Assembly (NCBI RefSeq): GCF_016908875.1
Contig: NZ_JAFBES010000015.1
Location: forward strand, 1 to 59,468
DNA length: 59,468 nt
From: Bacillus ectoiniformans
Lineage (GTDB): Bacteria > Bacillota > Bacilli > Bacillales > Domibacillaceae
Reading direction: 5' to 3'
Below are positions 26,438-35,993 of this stretch, piece after piece (the first letter of the stretch is position 1; the number at the start of each line of letters is the position of its first letter). A program made the position numbers and the translations under genes. Below the pieces are notes generated by a model. The model searched no databases, was not told the DNA's origin, and worked only from the letters and a program-made list of their open reading frames with translations.

Positions 26438-27664
26438 ATGGACACAATAATTTTTTTAGAAGCCAATCAATCAGGCACCAGCCGTGATGCGATACGCGCC
26501 GCCAGCGAACTAGGGCTCTATACCGTTTTGTTCACACAAAAAAAGCAGCTTCTTCGTAAACGTGACAACTTTAAAGAGGTACATAGAATGATCTACATCA
26601 ACGATTTGCATGATGAACAGGCCGTACAGAAAAAAATTACTGAAATAAAACAGCTTGGAGCTGCTATTCTGTCGATTATCAGTTTTATTGACGGGTATGT
26701 CCGTTTGGCTGCTCATTACTCTCTCCCATACAGCCATGTCCCTTTCTCTCTGCCGGCGATTGGGCTTATGGAAGATAAAATATGCACAAGAAAGATCCTT
26801 AAAGATCATCCGGCAAACTTAGACTTTCAAGTGATAGATTTACAGGGCAAGAATATCCGGGTGGATTTGCCCTTTCCATTTATTTTGAAATCACCTAATT
26901 CCAGCGGTTCAAAGGATGTATTTCTCATAAACTCCCATGATCAGCTGCAACAATCCATTTTAGCGTTCAAGAAAAAAACTGACCTGCTTTTAATAGAAGA
27001 ATATGCAGATGGAGATCAGTACTTAATTGAAGTGCTGATCAAGGATTCCGTTCCTTATATCATGGCAGTAATCAAACAAACCATTACACATGAAGAACGT
27101 TTTATTGTCACTGGCTATTCTATCTCTCCCGTATACAGAGAAGAATTTTTTCATAAACTGCAAAAAACCATTATCAGCATAGCGGCAGAGTTTCAACTTG
27201 CAAACGGAAGTGCTCACTTTGAAATGAGATATAGCTCTAACGGGTGGAAGTTAATTGAAATTAATCCCCGCCCAGCTGGAGGAGCCATAAATCGGATGGT
27301 CGAAAAAAGCACCGGTATTCAATTAGCCAAAGAAACGATTAACTTAAATTTAGGCCGCCCGCTCTCGTTAAGAAATAAAAGGCAAATAAACATTCACACA
27401 GCCTATTTAACCGTGCCTAAAGATGGCGTATTAAAAAAAGTGACGGGTTCTTTAAAGGCTGCTTTATCAAAGGGTGTGATAGATGTCTTTATTAAACCAT
27501 CAGAGGGCTCCAAACTCTTTAAACCTGTTTCTATGGGACATAGGTATGGGTATGTCATGGCAGCAGGAAGAACGGTAGCTGCAGCAGAAAGATTTGCGGT
27601 TCAAGCTGCTAAAGAAATATGTTTTCATGTAGAAGAATACAAAGGCCAGTCGGCTGCCAATTAA
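26438..27664 (+). CDS. ATP-grasp ligase of the amino-acid/dipeptide ligase type
   Basis: A 408-residue enzyme with N-terminal Rossmann-like domain (MDTIIFLEANQSGTSRDAIR), central ATP-binding subdomain (FPFILKSPNSSGSKDVFLI, LLIEEYADGDQYLIEVLI) and the Mg/ATP C-terminal signature FEMRYSSNGWKLIEINPRPAGG. This layout is that of carboxylate-amine ligases such as BacD/YwfE, joining an amino acid to an amine via an acyl phosphate. AAGGAGG precedes the ATG. The next gene starts 12 bases downstream. A CATATAGTA element about 50 bases upstream resembles a mother-cell sigma -10, weakly. Substrate unknown. Confidence 0.78.
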   Translation: MDTIIFLEANQSGTSRDAIRAASELGLYTVLFTQKKQLLRKRDNFKEVHRMIYINDLHDEQAVQKKITEIKQLGAAILSIISFIDGYVRLAAHYSLPYSHVPFSLPAIGLMEDKICTRKILKDHPANLDFQVIDLQGKNIRVDLPFPFILKSPNSSGSKDVFLINSHDQLQQSILAFKKKTDLLLIEEYADGDQYLIEVLIKDSVPYIMAVIKQTITHEERFIVTGYSISPVYREEFFHKLQKTIISIAAEFQLANGSAHFEMRYSSNGWKLIEINPRPAGGAINRMVEKSTGIQLAKETINLNLGRPLSLRNKRQINIHTAYLTVPKDGVLKKVTGSLKAALSKGVIDVFIKPSEGSKLFKPVSMGHRYGYVMAAGRTVAAAERFAVQAAKEICFHVEEYKGQSAAN

Positions 27665-27676
27665 GGGGGGAATGTA

Positions 27677-28648
27677 ATGACTGTGATCGGCATGCTAGGC
27701 AGCTGTAAACATCCAGATATGATGATTCAGGTGTATTCGTATGCCGCTGTCGCTAAAATGGAAGGCGCTGAGTTCTTTTATTTCACTGAAGACCATGTGA
27801 AAGCAGAAGAAAGAATAATAGAAGGGTATGTCTATGAAGATGGTCAATGGAAGGTTCAAAGCTGCCCCTTTCCTGGCACAGTCATTCTAGCTGACCCCCA
27901 TTTAGCAGTGAGCCAAAGGGTCATGAAAGAGCTTAGGAAATGTGCAGTTCTTCTAGGAGAGGCCTGCTATGATTATTTTTACCTTCATCAAAAAATAAAA
28001 GCAGCTGAACAATATGCCCATTTTCTCTTGCCTTGTTTTGAAATAGACACGATCAATCAATTAACTGATTTACTGTTTCGCTATGTGAAGGTTCAAGTCA
28101 TTCTGCCATTGTCAGAAAATAAGCCTTGCTTTACTATTGAACGCCAAGCCCATCTATATACTCTCATCAGTGAAGGGCGATCTGAAACAATGACGATTTC
28201 TTCTCTAAAAAAAAGGATGCAAGACCATTTGCATCACTATCCTGTGTATGTACAGCCATTATCTAAAGGTTGGAAAAGCAATCAATATACCGTTCGCACT
28301 CAAAAGTCCGCGACTGGTCAATGGCTCATTAGGTCAATCTCTGCTTTAAACGCTTGCGAGACAAATCACACGATTACTTCAATCAAGCCCTTGGAAAATG
28401 AAGCGTATGACATTACCCGCTATTTAGAGCATTTTTCTCTTAGATGTTCCGAGCATATCGAGTCTCTAGAGGTGGATCGTCTATTAGATCAATTGGAATT
28501 TATTCTAATCATCGATTCTAACGGCCGTTTATGGATTCAGCACATTCACTTTCACCTAGAATATACACTCTCCTTTGACCAAATGCTGGATTCCATTCGA
28601 GAACGGTTGAGATATGCTATGTATTTAGAAACATCGGCTAATGCTTAA
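27677..28648 (+). CDS. Degenerate YheC/YheD-like protein
   Basis: A 323-residue protein whose N-terminus (VIGMLGSCKHPDMMIQVYSYAA and the following EGYVYEDGQWKVQSCPFPGTVI) matches YheC/YheD spore-coat-associated ATP-grasp proteins. The later part keeps recognisable blocks (VYVQPLSKGW, QYTVRTQK, GQWLIRS) but the catalytic glycine loop and the final E-x-N metal motif are not seen (IWIQHIHFHL stands there). It looks like a shortened, probably inactive ATP-grasp. AAGGGGGG precedes the ATG. It forms an operon with the active ligase upstream and overlaps the convergent next gene by four bases. Confidence 0.65.
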   Translation: MTVIGMLGSCKHPDMMIQVYSYAAVAKMEGAEFFYFTEDHVKAEERIIEGYVYEDGQWKVQSCPFPGTVILADPHLAVSQRVMKELRKCAVLLGEACYDYFYLHQKIKAAEQYAHFLLPCFEIDTINQLTDLLFRYVKVQVILPLSENKPCFTIERQAHLYTLISEGRSETMTISSLKKRMQDHLHHYPVYVQPLSKGWKSNQYTVRTQKSATGQWLIRSISALNACETNHTITSIKPLENEAYDITRYLEHFSLRCSEHIESLEVDRLLDQLEFILIIDSNGRLWIQHIHFHLEYTLSFDQMLDSIRERLRYAMYLETSANA

Positions 28649-29208
28649 GTGGGATTAATTAGTGTTTCGAAACTTTGCATTCTTTCCTCAAGCTCTGTTT
28701 TCAAAGCTTTTTCTTTGCTGGATAATGTGCTTGGATCTTTACTTGGCTGAGTAGCTAAATGTAAATACTCTTTATAAATAATATGCACATCTAACAGCTG
28801 TAAATAGGGTTTGATCAGTTCTTCCGGCGGATCATTTAATTCAATCAGCAGTTTATTGCAAGTCTCTGAATCTAGAAGCACTTCATCAATCGTTCCATTA
28901 TTTTTTAAGTCATTATATGAACTCATGCTGCCAGCGACAACTCCTTCACCTACCTGCACTTTTTCTGTGAGGGGATCGTTAAGTGAATAACTTTGAATAA
29001 TTGTATGAGCCTTATCTATATTTCCCTGCATGAGGTGATTGATTCGAATCATCTTATCAGCATAGGCAGCATAGTATTGTTTTTCTTTATAGTTCATATA
29101 GAGGCCAATACTGACAAACAACAAGATACTGCATGAAGTAATAGTGAAGAATGAGGCGTACTTTTTAAACAATTTACTGGCATTGACTTGATGAAAGCTG
29201 TTTTCCAT
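28645..29208 (-). CDS. Single-pass membrane protein of unknown function (187 aa)
   Basis: It starts MENSFHQVNASKLFKKY, then one membrane helix (FFTITSCSILLFVSIGLYM, about 20-38), then a mainly helical domain likely outside the cell (residues 40-187) without Cys motifs. GAGGAGGGG precedes ATG 29208; the frame runs further up without another site. The stop overlaps the stop of the convergent YheC/D-like gene. I do not recognise a family. Position next to the ligase pair does not show a functional link. Confidence 0.6.
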   Translation of the reverse strand: MENSFHQVNASKLFKKYASFFTITSCSILLFVSIGLYMNYKEKQYYAAYADKMIRINHLMQGNIDKAHTIIQSYSLNDPLTEKVQVGEGVVAGSMSSYNDLKNNGTIDEVLLDSETCNKLLIELNDPPEELIKPYLQLLDVHIIYKEYLHLATQPSKDPSTLSSKEKALKTELEERMQSFETLINPT

Positions 29209-29341
29209 GAACAACCCCTCCTCTGTAACCAGATCAACCGATTGAATCCTACTTTGCAATCCCCATTTATTTACCCTATTAAAAGTAAAATATTCAAAAA
29301 ATTTATTGTTTTTTCCAAATTTAGAAGAAATATTCCCCATG

Positions 29342-29381
29342 AAAAAACTGCCCCAACATTTACCGTTCAATGTTGGGACAG
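29342..29381 (-). terminator. Terminator of ald
   Basis: Stem ctgccccaacatt/aatgttgggacag (29348-29360/29369-29381, one mismatch), followed by T6 on the minus strand. Confidence 0.88.
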
Positions 29382-29397
29382 CCTCTCTTGTTGTGTA

Positions 29398-30510
29398 TTA
29401 AACTAATTCTTCTACCGCTTTGTAGTCATAACCAAGATCAGTTGCAACTGCTTCATATGTTACGAAGCCGCCTAAAGTATTAACGCCTAGTTTAAGTGCT
29501 TCGTTTTCTTTAATCGCTTTTTCGAATCCTTTATTCGCAATTTGCAATGCGTAAGGGATTGTTACGTTTGTTAATGCTACTGTTGATGTACGAGGTACAG
29601 CTCCAGGCATATTGGCTACTGCATAATGAACGACACCATGTTTTTCATAAGTTGGGTTATCATGAGTAGTAATACGGTCAACCGTTTCAAAGATTCCGCC
29701 TTGGTCGATAGCTACATCGACAATCACAGAACCAGGAGACATTTCTTTCACCATATCTTCTGTTACAAGTTTCGGCGCTTTTGCACCCGGAATTAGAACC
29801 GCACCAATCACAAGATCGGACTCTTTTACTGCTTCCGCAATATTTAATGGATTAGACATTAATGTTTGAATGTTTGATCCGAAAATATCTTCTAGCTGAC
29901 GTAGACGGTCCGCACTTAAATCGATAATTGTTACATCTGCACCAAGTCCTGCAGCGATTTTAGCTGCGTTCGTACCAACCATACCGCCGCCGATTACTGT
30001 TACTTTACTTTTGCGAACACCTGGAACTCCGCCAAGAAGAACGCCTTTTCCGCCTTTAGGCTTCTCAAGGAATTGAGCACCGATTTGAGCAGACATACGG
30101 CCCGCTACTTCACTCATTGGGGAAAGTAAAGGCAATGTACGGTTTACAGAAACAGTTTCGTACGCAATACCAGTGACACCATTTTCCACTAGAGCTTTAG
30201 CAAGTGCCGGCTCAGCTGCAAGGTGAAGGTAAGTGAATAGAAGCAAATCTTTACGGAAATATTTATACTCAGACTCTAAAGGCTCTTTTACTTTTAGAAC
30301 CATTTCAGCTTTTGCCCAAACATCCGCCGCACTGTCAATCATTTCAGCGCCTAGCTGTACATATTCTTCATTAGTGAAACCGCTTCCAATTCCTGCCTCT
30401 TTTTCAACTAAAACTTTATGTCCAGCTTTAACTAAAGCACTTACTCCAGCAGGTGTAATAGCTACGCGGTTTTCATTATTTTTAATTTCCTTAGGAACAC
30501 CAATAATCAT
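29398..30510 (-). CDS. ald: Alanine dehydrogenase
   Basis: NAD-dependent enzyme converting L-alanine to pyruvate and ammonia, needed for alanine use and sporulation in Bacillus. The 370-residue sequence has the N-terminal [20 protein letters not shown] block, the substrate region around [16 protein letters not shown], and the NAD-binding fold [26 protein letters not shown]. The ATG at 30510 follows GGGAG by 9 bases; the in-frame TTG codon upstream is part of the leader. The gene for its likely activator lies directly upstream. Confidence 0.96.
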   Translation of the reverse strand: MIIGVPKEIKNNENRVAITPAGVSALVKAGHKVLVEKEAGIGSGFTNEEYVQLGAEMIDSAADVWAKAEMVLKVKEPLESEYKYFRKDLLLFTYLHLAAEPALAKALVENGVTGIAYETVSVNRTLPLLSPMSEVAGRMSAQIGAQFLEKPKGGKGVLLGGVPGVRKSKVTVIGGGMVGTNAAKIAAGLGADVTIIDLSADRLRQLEDIFGSNIQTLMSNPLNIAEAVKESDLVIGAVLIPGAKAPKLVTEDMVKEMSPGSVIVDVAIDQGGIFETVDRITTHDNPTYEKHGVVHYAVANMPGAVPRTSTVALTNVTIPYALQIANKGFEKAIKENEALKLGVNTLGGFVTYEAVATDLGYDYKAVEELV

Positions 30511-30614
30511 TAATAACAACTCCCTGAATTTTTAATATACCATTATAGTATGACAAAAATAGCAACTTTTCATCAGTATAAACAAAAAATAAAGGGAGAT
30601 GTTTTTGTGGATTT

Positions 30615-31853
30615 TTACAAATCAGATTCCTCTAGCTGCTTAATTAATAAATCCAAATACAATGTAATTTTTTCATTGGCATCTTTTAAATCAATTTCAG
30701 AGATCTCAGCTATTCTTTTTAAACGATAGGCAAGTGTGTTGGCATGAACATGGAGCGCTTTAGCTGCTTCGTTCATATTGCCGTCAAATTGCAGAAACAC
30801 AAAGATTGTTTCAAGCAGATTGGAATGGTGGTCATTATCATATTTCATTAATTTTTTGATGGTCTGATTTTTGTAAGAGGTATTCCGGCGAATCTTGGCC
30901 AGTTCTTCTATAAACTGAAATACGCCCAGTTTCTCATAACAATAAATTTCTGACGCAGCGAGCGGAAACTGCTGTTTGATTTTTAATACATGAAGAGCCT
31001 CTTTATAGCTTTTCTGAATGTGAAGTCCGTTTTCAGCAAAGCTGCCAGCTGCCGCCTGAATGCCATCGATCTGCTGGCGCTCATTGATTTTTGCAGTGAA
31101 ATTCTTAATGAATTTATTTAAATGGCCTGATTGATCAATCTCCGGCACCTTCACTAATAAAATCATTTGTGCCGCGTCATAGGTTCTCGCAACAATCGGA
31201 AGCTGCTGAATGGTTTCCGCCAGATAATCCGCTTGCCGCTCAAGAGAACGATGAATCGGCTGAACAAAATCGAAAATGATCACTGAAAGCGGACCAGCTA
31301 ACCTCAGTTTGTGCTGCAGATTCGCATTGTCAATATCTCTTAACCGGTCAAAGTGGCCAGTTAACAGCTGCCAGAAAAATTCTTGATAGCTTTTCTCTGT
31401 CTCTTTTTTTCTTTTCTGATATTGGGTAAGCTGATTCTTTACTGCTTTTGCCGCTTCTTCAAGAATCATTAATTTTTCTTCATTAAATTCTTCTTTTGGA
31501 TGTGCCCAAATAAATCCGACCACTTCATTATGCTTCCGTACGGAAATGGCCACCCGGTCTCCAAGTGAGACCTGATCGATCCGCGGTATAATGACTGGGT
31601 CTTCAATTTCAAACAGCTTAGGGATCGCTCCGCTCTTCCAAAGGCTATTAATAACATGTTCAGGAACCCGTCTTCCCATGATCGTTGCAATTCGAACGGG
31701 GTCTACCTCGTCTTCATGCCGGCTATAGGCAATGATTCGATGGTTCGCATCCTCAATCGTGATCGGACAGCCAAGTTCTTCGCTGATCCGGTCTGCAAGG
31801 ATTTCTATGGAATCATAATCGTTTGAAAAATAATTTCCTGTTGCTCTTACCAT
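30615..31853 (-). CDS. adeR: PucR-family activator of alanine dehydrogenase
   Basis: A 412-residue regulator with an N-terminal GAF-like sensor (SEELGCPITIEDANHRIIAYS) and a C-terminal PucR helix-turn-helix (NMNEAAKALHVHANTLAYRLKRIAEIS). B. subtilis AdeR lies upstream of ald and activates it in response to alanine; the same arrangement here supports the assignment. The start is ATG 31853 after GGGGG; the alternative TTG upstream overlaps that site. Spacing to ald is about 105 bases with room for a separate promoter. Confidence 0.85.
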   Translation of the reverse strand: MVRATGNYFSNDYDSIEILADRISEELGCPITIEDANHRIIAYSRHEDEVDPVRIATIMGRRVPEHVINSLWKSGAIPKLFEIEDPVIIPRIDQVSLGDRVAISVRKHNEVVGFIWAHPKEEFNEEKLMILEEAAKAVKNQLTQYQKRKKETEKSYQEFFWQLLTGHFDRLRDIDNANLQHKLRLAGPLSVIIFDFVQPIHRSLERQADYLAETIQQLPIVARTYDAAQMILLVKVPEIDQSGHLNKFIKNFTAKINERQQIDGIQAAAGSFAENGLHIQKSYKEALHVLKIKQQFPLAASEIYCYEKLGVFQFIEELAKIRRNTSYKNQTIKKLMKYDNDHHSNLLETIFVFLQFDGNMNEAAKALHVHANTLAYRLKRIAEISEIDLKDANEKITLYLDLLIKQLEESDL

Positions 31854-31994
31854 ATAGTGATTTTCCCCCAATAAGATCGTTAATCATTTAAGTATTGTAT
31901 CATTTTCCCGCCTACAATCCTACATGTAAAAATGTCGATCACCTTAAAGAAAAAACATCGGAATCTATTTTTAACCATATGTTCAGCTGCTGGG

Positions 31995-32429
31995 TTACAG
32001 ACAACGATTCAGCTCTTGTTTCTTTAATTTTCTAATCCCTTCTTTACACACGCCTGATTGAAGCCATGAACAGTTTTCGCACAAGCGATCAAGATCGTCA
32101 GGTTCCACATTCTTGGCGGTTTGTTCCACTAAAAAAGACTTCCGGTAGCTCTCTCCTTCTATTAAACCTAAATGGCTAATCACATTTTGATCCAGCGTTA
32201 CCACATGGTCTTGTGAGCCTTCAGCCGCATTGCATATGGCTTCTCTCCTGTTTGGACATGATAAGCAGGCTTCATCGATACTAGCAGTCACTTTTATGAA
32301 AAAGTCTTTCTCGTTGTTTCTAATATCATTAACAATGCTCGTCATTGTCTGTATGAACTCAGAACTGTAGCCCATCCCTTCGAATCCATGAACGCAAAGA
32401 AGATGATGACCGCGAATGATTTTTGTCAT
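31995..32429 (-). CDS. DUF1284 Cys-rich protein
   Basis: A 144-residue soluble protein starting MTKIIRGHHLLCVHGFEGMG, the DUF1284 signature. Cys residues occur as CLSCPNRREAIC in the middle and CENCSWLQSGVCKEG near the end, suggesting metal or an iron-sulfur cluster. No function is established for the family to my knowledge. GGAGGTGGG precedes ATG 32429. It is a single gene. Confidence 0.72.
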   Translation of the reverse strand: MTKIIRGHHLLCVHGFEGMGYSSEFIQTMTSIVNDIRNNEKDFFIKVTASIDEACLSCPNRREAICNAAEGSQDHVVTLDQNVISHLGLIEGESYRKSFLVEQTAKNVEPDDLDRLCENCSWLQSGVCKEGIRKLKKQELNRCL

Positions 32430-32500
32430 CAAACCCACCTCCATTTCCTATTTATTATTTATAGTTTATAAGACATTTTTATTGCTGAAAAGAGCATAGG

Positions 32501-32534
32501 AAAAACGGAACGGCTGTATGAGAGGCCGTTCCGT
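32501..32534. terminator. Terminator of the small zinc-ribbon gene (bidirectional)
   Basis: Stem acggaacggc/gccgttccgt (32505-32514/32525-32534) with T runs on both strands. Confidence 0.82.
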
Positions 32535-32629
32535 TTTAATTGGCTGATTAAATGATGGATTAGCTGATTAGTTTAGTAATTGCAGACTAATTGGAAAGAA
32601 TATTCGAAGACTAAATAGACAGGAGGATC

Positions 32630-32809
32630 TTAATACTTTCTGGACTCACAATTAGGGCATAGATAAACATCTTCTGCATCAAAAATAGAGCCGCACTTCG
32701 TTTGCTCCAGAACAACCATGGCTTTTCGCAAATCTGCTCGGACACCTTCCCAACCGCATTCACAATTAATACGATTATAAGAACCAAATTTGTAAACGCC
32801 GTAGTTCAT
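32630..32809 (-). CDS. Small zinc-ribbon-like protein (59 aa)
   Basis: Starts MNYGVYKFGSYNRINCECGWEG and ends LCPNCESRKY. The CEC and CPNC pairs (about residues 16-18 and 51-54) could bind one zinc ion; an extra Cys lies at 39. AAGGGGTG stands before the ATG and a strong hairpin follows, so it is a genuine small gene. The family is not recognised. Confidence 0.62.
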   Translation of the reverse strand: MNYGVYKFGSYNRINCECGWEGVRADLRKAMVVLEQTKCGSIFDAEDVYLCPNCESRKY

Positions 32810-32978
32810 AAAATCACCCCTTTAAGAATTTTCAGAAAAATCTCTGTACTTACATATTACACAGTTGAACGCCGAAAATCAATTACAAAATTGTGAATTT
32901 TTTGTTAAAAATACAAAAATCAAGCCTTGATTTTTAAAAAAAATTATTTATTTTCGTCTGATTTTACTGGTTTTAATG

Positions 32979-33004
32979 AAAAAACAGCGCTTTTGATCAC
33001 GCTG
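32979..33004 (-). terminator. Terminator of the SCO1-like gene
   Basis: Short stem cagcg/cgctg (32985-32989/33000-33004) followed on the minus strand by T6. Confidence 0.65.
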
Positions 33005-33016
33005 CTTTATTTGTAT

Positions 33017-33607
33017 TTATTCTTTTATTAATTGTTTCATGTCTAAAACAATTTCATCAAACGGCACATCTTCATTTCCAGGATAGCTTTTCACTACTTT
33101 CCCTTCCTTATTAACTAAATAAAAGCTTGTGCCATGCATAATTTGATTAGAATTAGGGTCTGGAACCGCCAGCGTTTGAAAGTTCTTTTCAGCAAACTCC
33201 CTGATGTATTCAGCATCATATCCCGTTAGTAAATCCCAATTTTTTTCGTCAGCGTCATAAAGAGAAATATATTGTTTTAGTTTTTCCGGCGTATCAACTG
33301 TTGGATCTACGCTGAATGAAACAATTTGGTAATCTTCTACGCCTTCCTCTTTCAATTGCTTTTGAAGATCCGACATATTTTTAGTCATCGGCGGGCAAAC
33401 CGTTGTACAGTTCGTAAAAATTAAATCAGCAATCCACACCTTGCCTTTTAAATCTTCCAGACTTACTTTTTTATTATCTTGGTTCACATGTTCAAACTTT
33501 TCCATTTCCACATCCATGTTTCCTTGAAAATCGGAATTGCTGCAGCCTGCTGCAACTATTATAATGCTCATCGTTAATAAAAGAAAAAATGCACGAAATA
33601 ATTTCAA
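33017..33607 (-). CDS. SCO1/SenC-family lipoprotein
   Basis: Copper-binding assembly factor for the CuA centre of cytochrome c oxidase, or a related thiol-redox protein. The lipobox is IVAAGC. The CxxxCP copper motif occurs as TNCTTVCPP and the third ligand His in MHGTSFYLV. Length about 196 residues matches B. subtilis YpmQ. The start is best placed at TTG 33607, 7 bases after GGAGG, since no ATG fits. Confidence 0.88.
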   Translation of the reverse strand: MKLFRAFFLLLTMSIIIVAAGCSNSDFQGNMDVEMEKFEHVNQDNKKVSLEDLKGKVWIADLIFTNCTTVCPPMTKNMSDLQKQLKEEGVEDYQIVSFSVDPTVDTPEKLKQYISLYDADEKNWDLLTGYDAEYIREFAEKNFQTLAVPDPNSNQIMHGTSFYLVNKEGKVVKSYPGNEDVPFDEIVLDMKQLIKE

Positions 33608-33730
33608 AATCTTCCCTCCAGCCAAAAACTAACTTTCTTACTTTAATCGTAGTACAAAGGTATAAATTTCTCAATGGGATGTCAAATTTTATCATGAACA
33701 ATTTATGAATTATATTTTTTTGATAAATAA

Positions 33731-33757
33731 TAGCCGCCATGGAGAACGGGGCGGCTA
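33731..33757 (-). terminator. Terminator candidate of the P-type ATPase gene
   Basis: Stem tagccgcc/ggcggcta with an 11-base loop. The T tract on the minus strand is broken (ATTATTTAT), so efficiency is uncertain. Confidence 0.55.
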
Positions 33758-33781
33758 AAAACCTTGTATTGATTATATGAT

Positions 33782-35878
33782 TCAATGAACGCTATTTTTT
33801 TCTTGCTTTTTTTCAATTAATACGGTCAGACTGATTAAAGTCACAATGATCGTTGCCCCCATGTCTGAAAGGATAGCGATCCAAAGTGTCAGCCATCCAG
33901 GTATCGTCAACAGAAGCGCAAATATCTTTATCCCTAAAGCGAAGGCAATATTAAATTTAATGATTTTATTGACTTGGCGGCTAATTGAAATAGCTTCAGG
34001 CAGCTTTCCTAAATGATCCTGCATTAACACGATATCAGCCGTTTCAATCGCGCTGTCTGTTCCTTTCCCCATAGCAATGCCGAGATCTGCAGTGGCTAAA
34101 GCAGGAGCATCATTTATGCCGTCTCCTACCATGGCTGTTTTCGATAAGCGTGACAATTCTCTGACTTTCTCAACCTTTTCATCAGGCAAGAGACCCGCAT
34201 AGTAGTGAGTAAGACCAATGCTTTCTGCCACTTTCTCAGCTGTTTTTTCATGGTCTCCTGTGAGCATCACTGTAGATTTAACCCTAGCCTTATTCAGCTT
34301 TGAGATCAGCTCTTTACTCTCTGGACGAATCTCATCTCTGATTCCGAATAAACCAAGCACCTCTTTGTCGCTTGAAACCGCTACAAGGGTATAGCCGGAT
34401 TCTTTCAGTGAAGCCATATCATCTTTTGCTGATTGACTAAGAAGGAGAGACTCAAGACCGCTTTCATTGCCTATATAGTACATCTGATTAAAGACACGTG
34501 CCTTTACACCCTGCCCCGGGATCGTAGTGATGTCCTCTGCTTCAGGCAAATGACTTTCCTTTTGGCTCACTTCATCGAGAACGGCTCTTGCCAATGGATG
34601 AGAAGAATTTTTTTCGATAGCACCTGCCACTTTATAAAAGAGATCCGGATAATAGACATACGTTTTCTCGACATTCGGCTTTCCTTTTGTCAAGGTCCCT
34701 GTTTTATCAAACGCTATCGTTTCTATTTGACCGAGCTGCTCTAAATACACTCCGCCTTTAATTAGAATTCCATTTCTCGCATTTCTAGTGATTCCACTGA
34801 CAATCGCTATTGGTGATGAAAGAATTAACGCACACGGACACCCGACAATTAAAACAGCAAGCCCTTGATAAAACCATTCACTCCACAGGCCTCCGGCTAC
34901 AAGAGGAGGGCCAACCATTACAATGACCGAGATCATCATGACAGCTGGTGTGTAATATTTAGCAAACTGATTAATAAACAATTCAGTCGGCGTTTTTGTC
35001 TCTTGTGCTTCTTCGACTAGATGCAGAATCTTCGCAAGAGAGGAGTCTTGATAAGCTTTCTCTATTTCTATTACTAAGACGCCTTCATTGTTCACGCTGC
35101 CGCCGAATACCTTTTCTCCTTCAAGTTTATCAACAGGCATCGATTCCCCAGTAATAGCCGCTTCATTCACTGAGCTGTGGCCTTTAATCACTTTTCCATC
35201 AGATGGAATTTTTTCTCCTGATTTGACAAGGACGTAATCTCCTGCTCGAAGGGATGCAATCGGAACCACATGTTCTTGGCCATTCTCGAGCCTCACCGCT
35301 TCTTTTGGTGCAACCTTTAACAATGACTCCATGGATCGTCTAGCCTTTTCCATGCCTAGACCTTCTAAATATTCGTTCAAGCCAAAGAGAATTGCTACAA
35401 GCGTTCCTTCCCTCCACTCACCAATACTAAAAGCTCCAATAAGAGCAACCGTCATTAAAGTGTCTATCGTAAATTTAAACCGGGCTAAATTTTTTAAGCC
35501 CTTCAAGAAAGTATGATAACCGCTAATACCAGCTGCCGCTAGATAGATGATAAAGACAGCTGCACCCGGAATTGATCCTTCCGCGATTAGCCCTATTGAA
35601 AATAATAGGACGGAAATCAAGAGAGAGAGTTTCCAGTTAGGCATGCGCTGGGCGGCTTGTTCACCTATTTCTTCCTGACCATCTTCTAAAACAAGAGATG
35701 CTCCATCTGCTGCTAATATGCGTGTCACATTCTGCATGTCTACTTGATCAGGCACAGATAATTTGCTCGTATTAAAATAAATTTTTGCCTCTTCGCCATT
35801 AGGCAGCTTTTGAATGGCTTCTTCTAATTCACGTGCGCAATTGGCGCATGATAACCCTTTTAATCGATAGTCAGCCAT
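33782..35878 (-). CDS. Heavy-metal P1B-type ATPase (Zn/Cd/Co type)
   Basis: A 698-residue metal pump. The N-terminal heavy-metal domain has SCANCARE (Cys-x-x-Cys). The actuator loop, the CPC membrane motif VGCPCALILSSP, phosphorylation site DKTGTLTKG, the HP motif SSHPLARAV and hinge GDGINDAPAL are all present. The C-terminus has the membrane helices with SDMGATIIVTLISL. This pattern fits CadA/ZosA-type exporters. No regulator gene is beside it. A possible ArsR-type dyad lies upstream. Confidence 0.9.
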   Translation of the reverse strand: MADYRLKGLSCANCARELEEAIQKLPNGEEAKIYFNTSKLSVPDQVDMQNVTRILAADGASLVLEDGQEEIGEQAAQRMPNWKLSLLISVLLFSIGLIAEGSIPGAAVFIIYLAAAGISGYHTFLKGLKNLARFKFTIDTLMTVALIGAFSIGEWREGTLVAILFGLNEYLEGLGMEKARRSMESLLKVAPKEAVRLENGQEHVVPIASLRAGDYVLVKSGEKIPSDGKVIKGHSSVNEAAITGESMPVDKLEGEKVFGGSVNNEGVLVIEIEKAYQDSSLAKILHLVEEAQETKTPTELFINQFAKYYTPAVMMISVIVMVGPPLVAGGLWSEWFYQGLAVLIVGCPCALILSSPIAIVSGITRNARNGILIKGGVYLEQLGQIETIAFDKTGTLTKGKPNVEKTYVYYPDLFYKVAGAIEKNSSHPLARAVLDEVSQKESHLPEAEDITTIPGQGVKARVFNQMYYIGNESGLESLLLSQSAKDDMASLKESGYTLVAVSSDKEVLGLFGIRDEIRPESKELISKLNKARVKSTVMLTGDHEKTAEKVAESIGLTHYYAGLLPDEKVEKVRELSRLSKTAMVGDGINDAPALATADLGIAMGKGTDSAIETADIVLMQDHLGKLPEAISISRQVNKIIKFNIAFALGIKIFALLLTIPGWLTLWIAILSDMGATIIVTLISLTVLIEKKQEKNSVH

Positions 35879-35940
35879 ACAGACACCCCGTTTAAGTATG
35901 TGTTAAAGAAATTTTATCATATATTTTTATTTTCTTATAT

Positions 35941-35960
35941 GATTATATGCTCATATTCAC
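35941..35960. promoter_or_regulatory. Possible ArsR/SmtB-type operator upstream of the ATPase
   Basis: The minus strand contains TGAGCATATAATCA, an imperfect TGA..TCA dyad with an AT-rich centre, similar in shape to ArsR-family metal-sensor sites (12-2-12 type). A promoter could not be placed confidently and no sensor gene is nearby. Confidence 0.3.
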
Positions 35961-35993
35961 AAAGTTGTGTGGATGGATGTCTTGTGAATCCAA

